DNA of 64,000 nt from the NCBI RefSeq assembly GCF_017916365.1, contig NZ_JAFMSU010000003.1:558001-622000 (forward strand), in the 5' to 3' direction. Of the stretch, positions 1-8,932 are shown piece after piece. Position numbers and translations under genes: made by a program. Source of the stretch: Rufibacter roseolus. GTDB lineage: Bacteria > Bacteroidota > Bacteroidia > Cytophagales > Hymenobacteraceae. Within the stretch, counting starts at the first letter, position 1, and each line of letters starts with the position of its first letter. The notes beneath the pieces are model-generated. The model did no database searches, was not told where the DNA came from, and was given only the letters and a program-made list of their open reading frames with translations.

Positions 1-11
1 GAACGATTATC

Positions 12-42
12 ACTTGTTTTGCAGAAAACAGGCCAGAATCAG
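12..42. repeat. Dispersed palindromic repeat, copy 1
   Basis: Copy of the window-wide imperfect palindrome, with core TTTTGCAGAAAACAGGCC. It runs directly into the terminator hairpin at 43-73. Confidence 0.6.
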
Positions 43-73
43 AAAGGGCGCCTCCATCACAGAGGCGCCCTTT
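43..73. terminator. Terminator hairpin
   Basis: A 12-bp perfect stem AAAGGGCGCCTC / GAGGCGCCCTTT around a 7-base loop. It probably ends a gene left of the window and insulates the SIMPL gene. Confidence 0.8.
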
Positions 74-92
74 CTGTTAACCCGGCAATGTC

Positions 93-100
93 TATCTTTG
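93..100 (+). promoter_or_regulatory. Bacteroidota -7 promoter box (TATCTTTG)
   Basis: An exact match to the TAnnTTTG -7 consensus of Bacteroidota housekeeping promoters, 23 bases before the ATG at 124. It supports that ATG rather than the upstream in-frame start. The -33 box is not clear (TTTCTG near 71). Confidence 0.6.
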
Positions 101-123
101 AAAGCACTACGCTTACCGCCTCT

Positions 124-825
124 ATGAAAAAACTTCTAATCGCCTTCTTTCTTCTGCTGTCTACAGCTGGGTACACTCAAATTATTTCACCTGAGAACCG
201 AATCGTAGTGCTTGGTGCAGCCTCCGTGGAAGCCCCTGCAGACCGGGTTACTTTTCATATCAACCTTTCCACCATAGATACTTTTAGCCTGGACAAGGTG
301 TATGAACAACATAAATTGTTAGAAGCAAAAGTGTTCAAGATACTGAACGACTTTCATGTGCCCGCTCAAAAAGTAAAGTATACTCTTTTCTCAGTAGTAA
401 GACACCCCTCTGTTTACGGTCCAGCAAATGGAAACGAGGTTTTGATTTTTGAGGGAATGCAAGAAGTCACTTTTACCATTGACTCCATCAAAGATTACCC
501 CAGCATCCAGGAAAATTTAATCAGGGCAGGAGTTAACAACTTTAACAGCAGTTTCTCTTCATCCAAGGAGGAAGCTATGAAAAAAGAAGTACTAGCCAAA
601 GCCGTAGCCGTAGCAAAAGAGAAAGCAGATATTCTTGCATCCGCCGCTGACAGAAAGGTGAAGCGAATTGTAAAGGTTGCCGAAGCCGATGAATCAGACC
701 CTACTTTCAGTAATTACCTGGGTGATGGCGTAACTGCATCGGCTCCAGCAGAGGCTTCTTTAATAGATATTTCGCAGAATGTTTCTGTGGCTATAACCGT
801 GAAAGTGGTATTTGAGTTAAAATAG
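124..825 (+). CDS. SIMPL domain-containing secreted protein (DUF541)
   Basis: A protein of 233 residues. Residues 1-19 are a signal peptide ending near GYTQ, so it is exported. The rest has the SIMPL/DUF541 layout: an N-terminal strand region (IVVLGAASVEAPADRV), a middle TFTIDSI strand, the helix EAMKKEVLAKAVAVAKEKAD and a C-terminal strand VSVAITVKVVFEL. Family members are periplasmic or outer-membrane proteins of poorly known function. The frame opens upstream at 19, but those codons run through a terminator; the ATG at 124 follows a -7 box and begins a proper signal peptide. The family is clear; its role here is unknown. Confidence 0.85.
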   Translation: MKKLLIAFFLLLSTAGYTQIISPENRIVVLGAASVEAPADRVTFHINLSTIDTFSLDKVYEQHKLLEAKVFKILNDFHVPAQKVKYTLFSVVRHPSVYGPANGNEVLIFEGMQEVTFTIDSIKDYPSIQENLIRAGVNNFNSSFSSSKEEAMKKEVLAKAVAVAKEKADILASAADRKVKRIVKVAEADESDPTFSNYLGDGVTASAPAEASLIDISQNVSVAITVKVVFELK

Positions 826-948
826 CTGTTGAAGAAATACTCCTTTCTTACACCCAGCTTCATTTCAGGTGTAAGCCATTCGTTAGCTTTATCTAAAGGT
901 ACTGCGTCAAACCGTTATACATTAAACACCCAAACAACAACTCTTTAC

Positions 949-2649
949 ATGCTTCAACGATTTCATTTTGGGGCTATTCCGCTCAGTTTAGGTCTTTTCT
1001 CCGCTTGCCAATCCACCAGTCCTCAGAATACGGCTGCTGTCAACAATACTACTTCCGCTACAACGGAGGCATCGGTTGTGCGTGAAGTGCGGGTGACGGA
1101 AGACAGCTATCGTACCTATGTGACTGCGCTGGCGTCTAATGCCATGGAGGGCCGCAAACCGTTCTCCAACGGCGAGAAGAAAACCCTCGCTTACCTGGAG
1201 GGGGAAGCCAAGGCGCTGGGCTTGGAACCAGGTAATGGTAACAGCTACCTGCAGGAAGTGCCCATGGTGGAAATCACCTCCTCCCCTGCCCAGACCATGA
1301 CCGTGAAAGGCAAAAAGTCCATGACGTTGAAAGGGCTGGATGAGTACGTGATCTGGGCCAGACGCACCGAGGAAAATGTTTCCATCAAAGACAGCGAGCT
1401 GGTGTTTGCCGGTTTCGGGATTGTGGCGCCGGAATATAATTGGAACGACTACGCCGGGCTTAACGTGAAAGACAAAGTAGTGGTGGTGCTGGTGAGTGAT
1501 CCGGGGTTCTACTCTTCTGACACCACCTTCTTCAAAGGCCGCACCATGACGTATTATGGCCGCTGGACCTACAAACTGGAGGAAGCCGCCCGCCAGGGAG
1601 CCAAAGGCTGCCTCATTGTGCACGCCACCGAGCCCGCCGGCTACGGCTTCAAAGTGGTGCAGAACAACTGGAACACCTCTAAGTTCTACCTCGATCCTAA
1701 AGGCAAGGACTCGTACCGCTGCGCCATGGAAGGCTGGATTACCACGCCCGTGGCTGAGAAACTGTTCGCCGCGGCCGGCAAGAACTTCCAGGCAGAACTG
1801 CAGCGGGCCGCCAAACCTGGCTTCAAAGGAAACGCACTGGGCCTTACCATGAGCACTTCCCTGAAAGCCAAAGTGCGGTATGACAAATCTTACAACTTCA
1901 TCGCGAAGATCAGCGGCAGCAAACGGCCCGAGGAAGCGATTGTGTACTCGGCGCACTGGGATCACCTGGGCATCGGGAAGAAAAACGAGCAGAACGACAG
2001 CATCTACAACGGCGCCGCCGATAACGCCAGCGGCACTGCCGGGTTGCTGGCCGTAGCCAAGGCGTTCCAGGCGCAAGGTCAGAAACCAGATAGAACCGTG
2101 GTGTTTCTTTCGGTGACTGCCGAGGAGCAAGGTCTGCTGGGTTCACAGTTCTACGCCGAGAACCCCACCTTCCCCAAGGAGAAAACCGTGACCAACCTCA
2201 ACATGGACATGCTCAACCCCTACGGCACCACCAAAGACATCGTGCTCATTGGCATAGGACAGTCTGAGTTGGAGGAAATCCTTTCTGAGGAAGCGCAGAA
2301 AGAAGGCCGCTACATTGCGCGTGACCCGAACCCCGAGGCTGGCCTGTACTATCGCTCTGACCACTTCAACTTCGCGAAAATGGGTATTCCGGCGTTGTTC
2401 ACCGGCATGGGCATTGACCACGTGCAACTGGGTAAAGCCGAGGGCAAAAAGCTCCTGGACAACTTCACGGCCAACGTCTACCACAAACCCAATGACGAGG
2501 TGAACGCCGCTTTCAAGACGGATGGTGCCGCCGCCGATTTGCAGTTGCTGTACCAGGTGGGCAAGCGCCTGGCCTTCTCCAACCAGTGGCCGCAGTGGAA
2601 AGCCGGTTCTGAGTTCAAGTCCATACGCGACCAGTACATGGCTAAGTAA
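949..2649 (+). CDS. M28 family zinc peptidase, lipoprotein, with PA insert
   Basis: 566 residues from the ATG at 949, which gives a lipoprotein signal (GLFSAC, Cys about residue 20). A TTG opens the frame earlier at 829 but precedes no signal sequence. Residues about 150-300 form a protease-associated (PA) region. The M28 catalytic domain follows, with the usual zinc and acid motifs: SAHWDHLG (about 331), ADNASG (about 355), EEQG (about 391), NMDML (about 417) and SDHFNF (about 470). It is probably an aminopeptidase or related exopeptidase in the outer-membrane or periplasmic space. Its own terminator follows at 2694. All M28 ligands are present; the substrate cannot be told. Confidence 0.9.
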   Translation: MLQRFHFGAIPLSLGLFSACQSTSPQNTAAVNNTTSATTEASVVREVRVTEDSYRTYVTALASNAMEGRKPFSNGEKKTLAYLEGEAKALGLEPGNGNSYLQEVPMVEITSSPAQTMTVKGKKSMTLKGLDEYVIWARRTEENVSIKDSELVFAGFGIVAPEYNWNDYAGLNVKDKVVVVLVSDPGFYSSDTTFFKGRTMTYYGRWTYKLEEAARQGAKGCLIVHATEPAGYGFKVVQNNWNTSKFYLDPKGKDSYRCAMEGWITTPVAEKLFAAAGKNFQAELQRAAKPGFKGNALGLTMSTSLKAKVRYDKSYNFIAKISGSKRPEEAIVYSAHWDHLGIGKKNEQNDSIYNGAADNASGTAGLLAVAKAFQAQGQKPDRTVVFLSVTAEEQGLLGSQFYAENPTFPKEKTVTNLNMDMLNPYGTTKDIVLIGIGQSELEEILSEEAQKEGRYIARDPNPEAGLYYRSDHFNFAKMGIPALFTGMGIDHVQLGKAEGKKLLDNFTANVYHKPNDEVNAAFKTDGAAADLQLLYQVGKRLAFSNQWPQWKAGSEFKSIRDQYMAK

Positions 2650-2693
2650 TCTTGTTTGAGGCACGATTTAGCAGAATCAGGTGAAAAACACCA

Positions 2694-2730
2694 AAGCGAG
2701 GCCGCTCCAATTGTTGGAGCGGCCTCGCTT
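2694..2730. terminator. Terminator hairpin after M28 peptidase
   Basis: A 17-bp perfect stem AAGCGAGGCCGCTCCAA with a 3-base loop, followed by GTTT. A degenerate repeat copy (GATTTAGCAGAATCAGG) lies just before it. Confidence 0.85.
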
Positions 2731-2796
2731 GTTTAACCCCTCGCGTCTCAGACCTCACCGCTTTCCGTATAGTTACTGAACCAAACCTGGTAGAAT

Positions 2797-3210
2797 ATGT
2801 GGTGGATGTATGCGCTTCTCTCGGCTGTTTTTGCGGCGTTAACGGCCATTTTCGCTAAAGTAGGCATCAAAAGCATGGATTTAGACCTGGCTACGGCCAT
2901 CAGGACGGTGGTCATTCTGGTATTAGCCTGGTCCATTGTCCTGGTGAAAGGAAGCCTTGGCACCGTTACTACCCTTTCCAGAACTAACTGGACCTTTCTG
3001 CTTTTATCTGGCGTAGCCACCGGTCTTTCCTGGATCTTTTATTTTAAGGCACTGCAATTGGGTAAGGTCTCGCAGGTAGCTCCCGTAGACAAAGCCAGCG
3101 TGGCCATCGCTATTCTGCTCTCCGTCCTTTTCCTGGGCGAAACCCTGACCCTTAAAACCGCCATTGGCGCCGGGCTCATCATTGCAGGTACGTTGGTGCT
3201 GGTTGCCTGA
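2797..3210 (+). CDS. EamA family transporter, single-domain (half-size DMT)
   Basis: 137 residues, nearly all hydrophobic, with about five membrane helices. It resembles one EamA half: a start like MWWMYALLSAVFAALTAIFAK and a final GLIIAGTLVLV. Ordinary drug/metabolite transporters carry two such halves in about 300 residues. Single-domain forms of about 140 residues are a known subgroup and presumably dimerise. It stands alone between the M28 gene and the convergent aminopeptidase P. The substrate is unknown. Confidence 0.85.
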   Translation: MWWMYALLSAVFAALTAIFAKVGIKSMDLDLATAIRTVVILVLAWSIVLVKGSLGTVTTLSRTNWTFLLLSGVATGLSWIFYFKALQLGKVSQVAPVDKASVAIAILLSVLFLGETLTLKTAIGAGLIIAGTLVLVA

Positions 3211-3228
3211 GTCTGGGTCCTTCCCTTC

Positions 3229-3262
3229 GTTTTAGGGCCATTTTTACAAAAGAAGGCAAAAG
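3229..3262. repeat. Dispersed palindromic repeat, copy 2
   Basis: Reads GTTTTAGGGCCATTTTTAC then AAAAGAAGGCAAAAG. It lies between two convergent genes, beside the terminator at 3280. Confidence 0.6.
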
Positions 3263-3279
3263 CCTCCATCATACTTACA

Positions 3280-3332
3280 TTAACCCAAAGAGGCTTCCAC
3301 TTTTATGATAAGTGGAAGCCTCTTTGGGTTAA
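3280..3332. terminator. Bidirectional terminator between convergent genes
   Basis: A 23-bp perfect stem (TTAACCCAAAGAGGCTTCC continuing to CACTT) with a 7-base loop. It serves the transporter (+) and aminopeptidase P (-). Confidence 0.9.
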
Positions 3333-3351
3333 TTGTATACTGAAGTTGAGA

Positions 3352-5142
3352 TTAAATCGCCTTCGCTTTTTCTGTAAGCCAGGCTAATTCTTCCGGGGTC
3401 AAATGCGGTCCTAGTTTCTCCACCACTCCCTGGTTATAGTTGTTCAGCCATTGGATGTGGTGCGCCTCCAGCAGGTCTTTGTTCACCGGGGCAGTGTCAA
3501 TCAGGAATTGGGTGAGCGTCTCAAAGGTATAGAACTCCCCGAACTCATTGGTTTCACCAACCACGGTGAGCACCAGGTTCTCTATCCGGATGCCGTAGCG
3601 GCCGGGACGGTAGATGCCAGGCTCCACCGAGGTGATCATGCCCAGTTCAATGTCCACGGGTAATGGCGTGGGATTGAAGGTATGGGGCCCCTCATGCACG
3701 TTCAGGAAGAAGCCTACGCCATGGCCGGTGCCGTGTCCGTAGTTGCGGGCATGGTCCCAGAGCGGTTTGCGGGTGATGGCGTCTATCTGGTAGCCGCGGG
3801 TGCCCTTGGGGAACCGGGCGGTAGAGCCATCAATGGTTCCTTTCAGGACCAGCGTGTAATCGGTTTTCTCTTCCTGGGTGAGGTTCCCCAGGGAGATCAC
3901 GCGGGTGATATCGGTAGTGCCGGTCTGGTACTGTCCGCCGGAGTCCAGCAGGAATAGGCCCTCGGGTTTCAGCACGGCGTCGCTCTCTGGCGTGGCTTTG
4001 TAGTGCGGCAAGGCGCCGTGCTCACGGTAGCCGGCAATGGTGTTAAAGCTTTCGCCTACAAAGCCCTCCTGCCCGGCCCGGAACTCTCTCAATTTCTCGG
4101 CGGCAGAGATCTCGGTGACTTCCGTTTTCGTGATGTTTTCCTCTAACCACATGAAAAACCGGGTAAGGGCCACGCCGTCTTTTACCATGGTAGTGCGGGT
4201 GTGCGTCACCTCCGCCTGGTTCTTGATCGCCTTGAATACCGTGGTGGGATTGGTTTCCTGGAACACGCTGATCTGGGCGGGCAATTGCTCAAACAAAGCT
4301 TGGCAGGTGCGTTTAGGGTCTAGGTAAATAGAATCCTCAGCGGGCAACTGGTTCAAGGCCTGGCCCACCGCCTCATAGGGTTGAAGGGTCACGTCGGCAA
4401 GCGCCAGACGGGCTTTTTCTTCCGGGCTCAGTTTGGCTTCCTCAATGAACAACACGGCCTGGTCCTGGCTGATCAGCGCGAAGCTCAACACCACCGGATT
4501 GCATTTCACATCGCTGCCTCGCACGTTGAAGAGCCAGGCAATATCATCCAGCGAGGAGATGAGGTGATACGCTGTTCCGGCTTCCTGCAAGGCCGCGCGA
4601 AGCTCCCGCAGTTTGTCTTCCAGGGGTTTCCCGGTGATCTGCTCATCCAGCAGGAACGCTGGAGCGGTAGGCAGGGCTGGGCGGTTCTCCCAGACTGCTT
4701 CCAGGTAATCACGGTCGCTGGCCAGTTGAATGCCGCGGCGTTTCAGTTGCTGCTCCAGAAGCTGAGCCAGGGTCAGGGACATAAGCCGGCCGTCAAAGGC
4801 CACGGTTTCGCCGCTCTGCAGTTTAGTGGCGAGCCACTGGATGTACTCCGGCGCGTGCTGCACTTTCAGTTTCACCAGCTCAAAGCCGGAGCCTGCCAAC
4901 TGCTCCTGGGCCTGCTCAAAGTAACGGGCATCGGTCCAGAGGCCGGCGAAATCCTGGGTAATCACCAAAGTACCCGCCGAGCCGGTGAAGCCCGAGGCAA
5001 AGGCAATGCACTTGTAACGGTCTGGCACGTACTCGCTGATGTGCGGATCTGCCGATGGAATGATGTAGGCACTCACCCCCTGCGCCTGCATCTGCTGCCG
5101 GATGCCGGCTAATCTATCTGTATGGTTCATGAACTCTTGCAT
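3352..5142 (-). CDS. Aminopeptidase P family protein (M24B, Xaa-Pro aminopeptidase)
   Basis: About 596 residues from the ATG ending at 5142; starts at 5157 and 5130 are also possible. It has two N-terminal creatinase-like domains (ADPHISEYVPDRYK near the start; WTDARYFEQA) and a C-terminal pita-bread metallopeptidase domain. All five metal ligands can be placed: the two Asp in LLDSGGQY and GTTDITR (about 397 and 411), His in GTGHGVGF (about 470), and Glu in SVEPGIY and RIENL (about 506 and 521). The length fits the long, eukaryote-like cytosolic aminopeptidase P common in Bacteroidota. No signal peptide is seen, so it is cytosolic. It cleaves N-terminal residues before proline. Confidence 0.93.
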   Translation of the reverse strand: MQEFMNHTDRLAGIRQQMQAQGVSAYIIPSADPHISEYVPDRYKCIAFASGFTGSAGTLVITQDFAGLWTDARYFEQAQEQLAGSGFELVKLKVQHAPEYIQWLATKLQSGETVAFDGRLMSLTLAQLLEQQLKRRGIQLASDRDYLEAVWENRPALPTAPAFLLDEQITGKPLEDKLRELRAALQEAGTAYHLISSLDDIAWLFNVRGSDVKCNPVVLSFALISQDQAVLFIEEAKLSPEEKARLALADVTLQPYEAVGQALNQLPAEDSIYLDPKRTCQALFEQLPAQISVFQETNPTTVFKAIKNQAEVTHTRTTMVKDGVALTRFFMWLEENITKTEVTEISAAEKLREFRAGQEGFVGESFNTIAGYREHGALPHYKATPESDAVLKPEGLFLLDSGGQYQTGTTDITRVISLGNLTQEEKTDYTLVLKGTIDGSTARFPKGTRGYQIDAITRKPLWDHARNYGHGTGHGVGFFLNVHEGPHTFNPTPLPVDIELGMITSVEPGIYRPGRYGIRIENLVLTVVGETNEFGEFYTFETLTQFLIDTAPVNKDLLEAHHIQWLNNYNQGVVEKLGPHLTPEELAWLTEKAKAI

Positions 5143-5310
5143 GTGTTTGCGGGCCAAATTACGGATTTTAAAGAAAGGTGAGTTACTTCCGCACCATCCA
5201 GCGAGGCGTCATATCACCCGGCCACCAGCCTCAATAAGCACCAGAATCGAGGTGAAAAGAGAATATCAGCACAGACCCAGGTCCTTGTGGCGCAATTGCT
5301 AACAAAGCCG

Positions 5311-5318
5311 TACTTTTG
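5311..5318 (+). promoter_or_regulatory. -7 promoter box (TACTTTTG)
   Basis: An exact TAnnTTTG match, 77 bases before the ATG of the 183-residue gene. The leader holds a short direct repeat of TTCCTAATT. Confidence 0.5.
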
Positions 5319-5394
5319 CTAAAGAATTGAGCCTCATGCACTCTTAACGGCTTCAATTCCTAATTCCCAATTCTTCATTCCTAATTAACAAAGC

Positions 5395-5946
5395 ATGCCC
5401 GTACCCTCCGCTGACTTCAAGCAGGCGTTGAAAAAATTAAGTGAGAAAGAGAAGGAAGCCCTTATTCTGCGGCTGGTGCGCAAAGACGCTGAGGCATATG
5501 ATACTCTGGCCTTTGAGTTGCTGGACGATGTTACCCTGGAAACCCTCTACGAGCGCAGCACCGAGACCATCCATGACATTTTGTTCACGGCTAATGGCCG
5601 AAGCCTGAGCAAAGCCCTGAACCGTGCCCTTAAGAAGTGCTCTCAGGAGATTGCCCGGTACTACCGGGTCACCAAAGACCGTAAAGGCGAAGTGGAACTG
5701 CACCTGTACCTGCTAGGGCAGATCTTTGATAACTTCACCGGTCAGTTTGATAGCATCTACAAAGGCTTCTATGTGTCCACGGCCCGGTTGGTGCAACGCT
5801 CCATGTCGCTCATCCTGAAACACCTCCACGAAGATTACCACCTGGAGTACCAGGACCAGATCAACACCTTCCTCACCGACCTGAACGGCCGGAGCAAACG
5901 CCGCCAATTGCCGTTCAACCTGCCCATGCAATTTGAGATAGACTAA
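5395..5946 (+). CDS. Conserved hypothetical alpha-helical protein
   Basis: 183 residues, soluble, charged and almost entirely helical, with no signal peptide. It starts with a Lys/Glu-rich helix (KKLSEKEKEALILRLVRKD). I do not recognise the family. Its stop codon is one base from the ATG of the patatin gene (TAATATG), so the two are probably translationally coupled. A link to phospholipase control or membrane lipid turnover is guesswork from that neighbour alone. Confidence 0.7.
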   Translation: MPVPSADFKQALKKLSEKEKEALILRLVRKDAEAYDTLAFELLDDVTLETLYERSTETIHDILFTANGRSLSKALNRALKKCSQEIARYYRVTKDRKGEVELHLYLLGQIFDNFTGQFDSIYKGFYVSTARLVQRSMSLILKHLHEDYHLEYQDQINTFLTDLNGRSKRRQLPFNLPMQFEID

Positions 5947-5947
5947 T

Positions 5948-7057
5948 ATGCCCTCCTCTTTTAGCCCTGTTTTCCGGAAATCAGCCTTGAAACAACTTTT
6001 CTGCTTTTGCCTGCTGGCGGCGGTACTCTTCTTGCCCACAGGGTTGCGGGCGCAGGATACGGTCTCCAAACCAGTGTACCGGAACCTGGCCCTGGAAGGC
6101 GGCGGCATCAGGGGTATTGCGTATGGCGGGGCATTGATGGAACTAGAGAAACGCGGCTTACTGCAACCCATTGAACGGGTGGCAGGCACCTCGGCGGGAG
6201 CCATTCAGGCTTGCTTGCTGGCCATGGGCTACTCACCGCAGGAAATCACCGAGATTACTTTCCAGACGCCTTTGCAGCAATTCACCGATGGGCGTTTCTT
6301 GTTCCTGGGTGGATTCAACCGCATGGCCAAAAACTATGGTTGGTACCGGGGCGAGAAGTTCACGCAGTGGCTGGCTTCGCTCATAGACAAGAAAAGCGGA
6401 AACCCTGATCTGACCTTCGCGGAGCTGCACGCCCTGGCGGGAAAAAACGGCTTCCGGGATTTGTACATCACGGGCACCAACCTGTCAGAGCAGCGCGCAG
6501 AGGTGTTCAGCCACGAGACATACCCCCAGATGCGTGTGAAAGACGCCGTACGGATCTCCATGAGCGTGCCTTTGTTCTTCCAGGCGGTATTCATGGACCC
6601 AAAGGGTGGCGTGCACCCCAAGCCGCTGCCCAACGCGGAAACTTGGGTGATGGTAGACGGCGGATTGCTGGCCAACTTTCCTATCATGGTTTTTGATGAC
6701 CAGCGGTATTTCTCCGGCGGAAGAACAACTGCCGGGCCGCAGGAAAAACGCTTCATCAACCCCGAGACGCTGGGTATCAGGCTGGACCATGATGACCAGA
6801 TTGCCTTTGACGCGGAACGAAAGGGATTGGCGCCGCACCAGATTGTGGACCTGCCCTCTTACATGAACGCCTTCTACCGCATGGTCCTGGAGAACCTGAA
6901 CCGCCATGCCCTTACCCCGGCCGACTGGGACCGAACCGTCTCGGTGAGTACGGCTGGTTTCGGGCCCAAAGTGAAGCGCCTTTCTGAGAAAGACAAAGAG
7001 AAACTGCTGGCCAGCGGCCGCACTGGCATGCTGCAGTTCTTCGTGGCCTGCGAATAA
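5948..7057 (+). CDS. Patatin-like phospholipase, secreted
   Basis: 369 residues. The patatin Ser-Asp dyad is complete: oxyanion loop EGGGIRG (about 50), nucleophile elbow GTSAG (about 78) and DGG (about 236). It should hydrolyse acyl esters of phospholipids or other lipids. A hydrophobic stretch ending FLPTGLRAQ is a signal peptide. From the ATG the protein first reads MPSSFSPVFRKSALKQ, and those codons are a copy of the dispersed repeat (5958-5993). A TTG at 5987 would instead give MKQLFCFCLL, a more usual signal-peptide start. The ATG fits coupling to the upstream gene, so the true start is uncertain. Confidence 0.9.
   Translation: MPSSFSPVFRKSALKQLFCFCLLAAVLFLPTGLRAQDTVSKPVYRNLALEGGGIRGIAYGGALMELEKRGLLQPIERVAGTSAGAIQACLLAMGYSPQEITEITFQTPLQQFTDGRFLFLGGFNRMAKNYGWYRGEKFTQWLASLIDKKSGNPDLTFAELHALAGKNGFRDLYITGTNLSEQRAEVFSHETYPQMRVKDAVRISMSVPLFFQAVFMDPKGGVHPKPLPNAETWVMVDGGLLANFPIMVFDDQRYFSGGRTTAGPQEKRFINPETLGIRLDHDDQIAFDAERKGLAPHQIVDLPSYMNAFYRMVLENLNRHALTPADWDRTVSVSTAGFGPKVKRLSEKDKEKLLASGRTGMLQFFVACE
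5958..5993. repeat. Dispersed palindromic repeat, copy inside 5' end of patatin gene
   Basis: TTTTAGCCCTGTTTTCCGG followed by AAATCAGCCTTGAAAC. It begins 12 bases after the stop of the preceding gene and lies in frame in the first codons of the next. Confidence 0.65.
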
Positions 7058-7100
7058 TCACTCCATGGGCGGACCTCGCCCGTATTTCTTCAGCCTAAGG

Positions 7101-7136
7101 CGTTTTACGCCTGTTTTCTGTTAAACGGCTCTAAAG
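7101..7136. repeat. Dispersed palindromic repeat
   Basis: CGTTTTACGCCTGTTTTCTG then TTAAACGGCTCTAAAG, 43 bases after the patatin stop. No separate terminator is visible, so this hairpin may do that job. Confidence 0.6.
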
Positions 7137-7241
7137 CCGTCAGGGGCCCTTGTGTTCCAACAATATAGCATACTGCGTATTTTTCCTAAACCTGACACGG
7201 TAGTTCACGTTCATAAAAGTTCATAAACCATAACCGAACGT

Positions 7242-7937
7242 ATGTCAACTAACAAGAAACAAAATGTCGTGGAGGTTCTGTCTGAACTAAACGAATTTGT
7301 CCATGATGGCCTGGAAGGCTACGAGCGTGCCGCCAAGGAAAGCACTGATACGCTCCGCCAGGACGCGTACCGCCGTTTTTCACAGCAGCGCCTAGCGTTC
7401 GCCAATGAACTGAACCAAGTAATCCAGCAACACGGCGGCAGCCCCGAGCGTGATACCACAGCCAAAGGAAAACTCTACCGCCAATGGATGGATTTCAAAG
7501 CCACCATTACCGGCAGCAGCGAGGAAGCCATTCTGGGCTCCTGCATTTACGGGGAAGAGTGGGCCCAGAAAGCCTACCGCGATGCCCTGGACCATGAGTT
7601 GCCAGCCGAAGTTCGCGGCATTATCCTGCGCCAGCGTGAAGCCTCTACCGATGTTCTTTCTTACCTGCACCAGCTTTGGGAAGCAGCCGGATACGAAGAA
7701 GAGGCACCTACCGGCCTTACTGCCGCTACCGCGGTTACTTCTACTCCAAACAAAACTTGGAGAACCGCCTTGTACGTGGCCGCCGGTGCCGCCGGAGCCG
7801 CGCTTATCTACGGCCTTATCACCAAAAGAATACCTACCGACCGTCTTATTGCCGGCGTAACCAACCTTGCCAAAGGCAAACTGGGATCAGACGGGCAGAC
7901 TTCTGCCAGAACCAGCAAGGCAAATCAGTCACGCTAA
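7242..7937 (+). CDS. PA2169 family four-helix-bundle protein (DUF2383)
   Basis: 231 residues. Residues 1-150 are a ferritin-like four-helix bundle (VVEVLSELNEFVHDGLEGY; FANELNQVIQQHGG; EEWAQKAYRDAL; REASTDVLSYLHQL), the pattern of the PA2169/DUF2383 family. A hydrophobic segment at about 172-192 (ALYVAAGAAGAALIYGLI) may anchor it to the membrane, and a polar tail follows. The family is often linked to stress and envelope responses, but no activity is established. The terminator at 7952 is shared with the convergent barrel gene. Confidence 0.88.
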   Translation: MSTNKKQNVVEVLSELNEFVHDGLEGYERAAKESTDTLRQDAYRRFSQQRLAFANELNQVIQQHGGSPERDTTAKGKLYRQWMDFKATITGSSEEAILGSCIYGEEWAQKAYRDALDHELPAEVRGIILRQREASTDVLSYLHQLWEAAGYEEEAPTGLTAATAVTSTPNKTWRTALYVAAGAAGAALIYGLITKRIPTDRLIAGVTNLAKGKLGSDGQTSARTSKANQSR

Positions 7938-7951
7938 GCAACCACACAAAA

Positions 7952-7980
7952 AAAAACGGCGGACAATGTCCGCCGTTTTT
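7952..7980. terminator. Bidirectional terminator
   Basis: AAAAACGGCGGAC / GTCCGCCGTTTTT, a 13-bp stem with a 3-base loop, between convergent genes. Confidence 0.9.
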
Positions 7981-8017
7981 CCTCATCCTATAACACATTC
8001 ACTAAACTTAAAAATCT

Positions 8018-8698
8018 TTAGAACCTGAAACCAACCGAGGCTTTGAACCCGTGGTTGTAGGACTTGTAATCTGCCCCTTGGTCAATGGTGGTGAAGCCCA
8101 TGTCATAGCTACCGCCCACGTTGAATCCATTCTGGAACTGGTACCCGGCTCCCGCCGACATGCCCACATCCACTTTACGCTGGCTGTTCTGCCACTCAAA
8201 ATCATTGTTGTAAGCAGAGAACCCAAAGGCCCCGGCGTTCACGTTCACTTTGTTGGAGAGCAGGAAAGACACCTGCGGGCCGGCAAACAGGTTGAAACCA
8301 CTGCCCAGGTACACTTTGGCCAGCAAGGGCACATCAATGTATTCCGCTTTATTAGTTAAGGTGACTTTGGCGTTGGCAAACTGGGCCGCATCGCCGGGTA
8401 CTCTTCCTTCCAGCACCATTCCTTTCTGTGAGTACTGCACGCCGGGCTCAAACTCAAACCCGTTAGAAAGCGGAATGCTCAGGAAAGCCCCTGCGTGGAA
8501 ACCCTGCCGCATTCTGGTCTGCACGTTACCGTCTGTATACTCCAGCATCTCGCCAAAACTCTTCACGGTTTCGCCTTGCCAACCGGCTACGCTGTATCCA
8601 CCTTTGATCCCTATTCTCACCCCGCCGCCATCCTGGGCGAAGCTTTTATTCAGAAGTCCTGCCAGCAGAACCACCGCTATTAGTAATGTCTTTTTCAT
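8018..8698 (-). CDS. Outer membrane beta-barrel protein (PorT-like)
   Basis: 226 residues with a signal peptide (MKKTLLIAVVLLAGLLNKSFAQ). The mature part is alternating strands typical of small Bacteroidota barrels: RIGIKGGYSVAGW at the start, FHAGAFLSIPLSNGFEFEPG, VPLLAKVYLGSGFNLFAGPQ, and a terminal GFKASVGFRF whose last Phe is the usual outer-membrane sorting signal. It belongs to the outer membrane beta-barrel/PorT-like group. Nothing nearby points to a substrate. Confidence 0.88.
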   Translation of the reverse strand: MKKTLLIAVVLLAGLLNKSFAQDGGGVRIGIKGGYSVAGWQGETVKSFGEMLEYTDGNVQTRMRQGFHAGAFLSIPLSNGFEFEPGVQYSQKGMVLEGRVPGDAAQFANAKVTLTNKAEYIDVPLLAKVYLGSGFNLFAGPQVSFLLSNKVNVNAGAFGFSAYNNDFEWQNSQRKVDVGMSAGAGYQFQNGFNVGGSYDMGFTTIDQGADYKSYNHGFKASVGFRF

Positions 8699-8932
8699 GT
8701 CGCTTGTATTTTCAAATCTTCAACCGGTCCCGGGCTTGTATCTGCCTAAATGGAAAAACCGTGCCAAAAACGCTTTACCCCCACTCAGCAAGGAGCAAAA
8801 CACAAGCATTCATTTTCACAACATTCTGATTATCAACAACAAATTTTTTACTTAAAAACCAGACAAATGCTTAAAACAAGAAAGCCCCGCCTTATAAAAG
8901 ACGAGGCCTTCCCTGTTCTACAAAGAAGTTTC

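Noticed and set aside
988..2130. Long minus-strand frame opposite the first M28 peptidase
   Set aside because: Mirrors a gene with complete catalytic motifs; its His/Val/Gly-rich translation has no motif and its codons follow the other strand.
4381..5112. Plus-strand frame opposite aminopeptidase P
   Set aside because: Shadow of a conserved gene; no domain visible.
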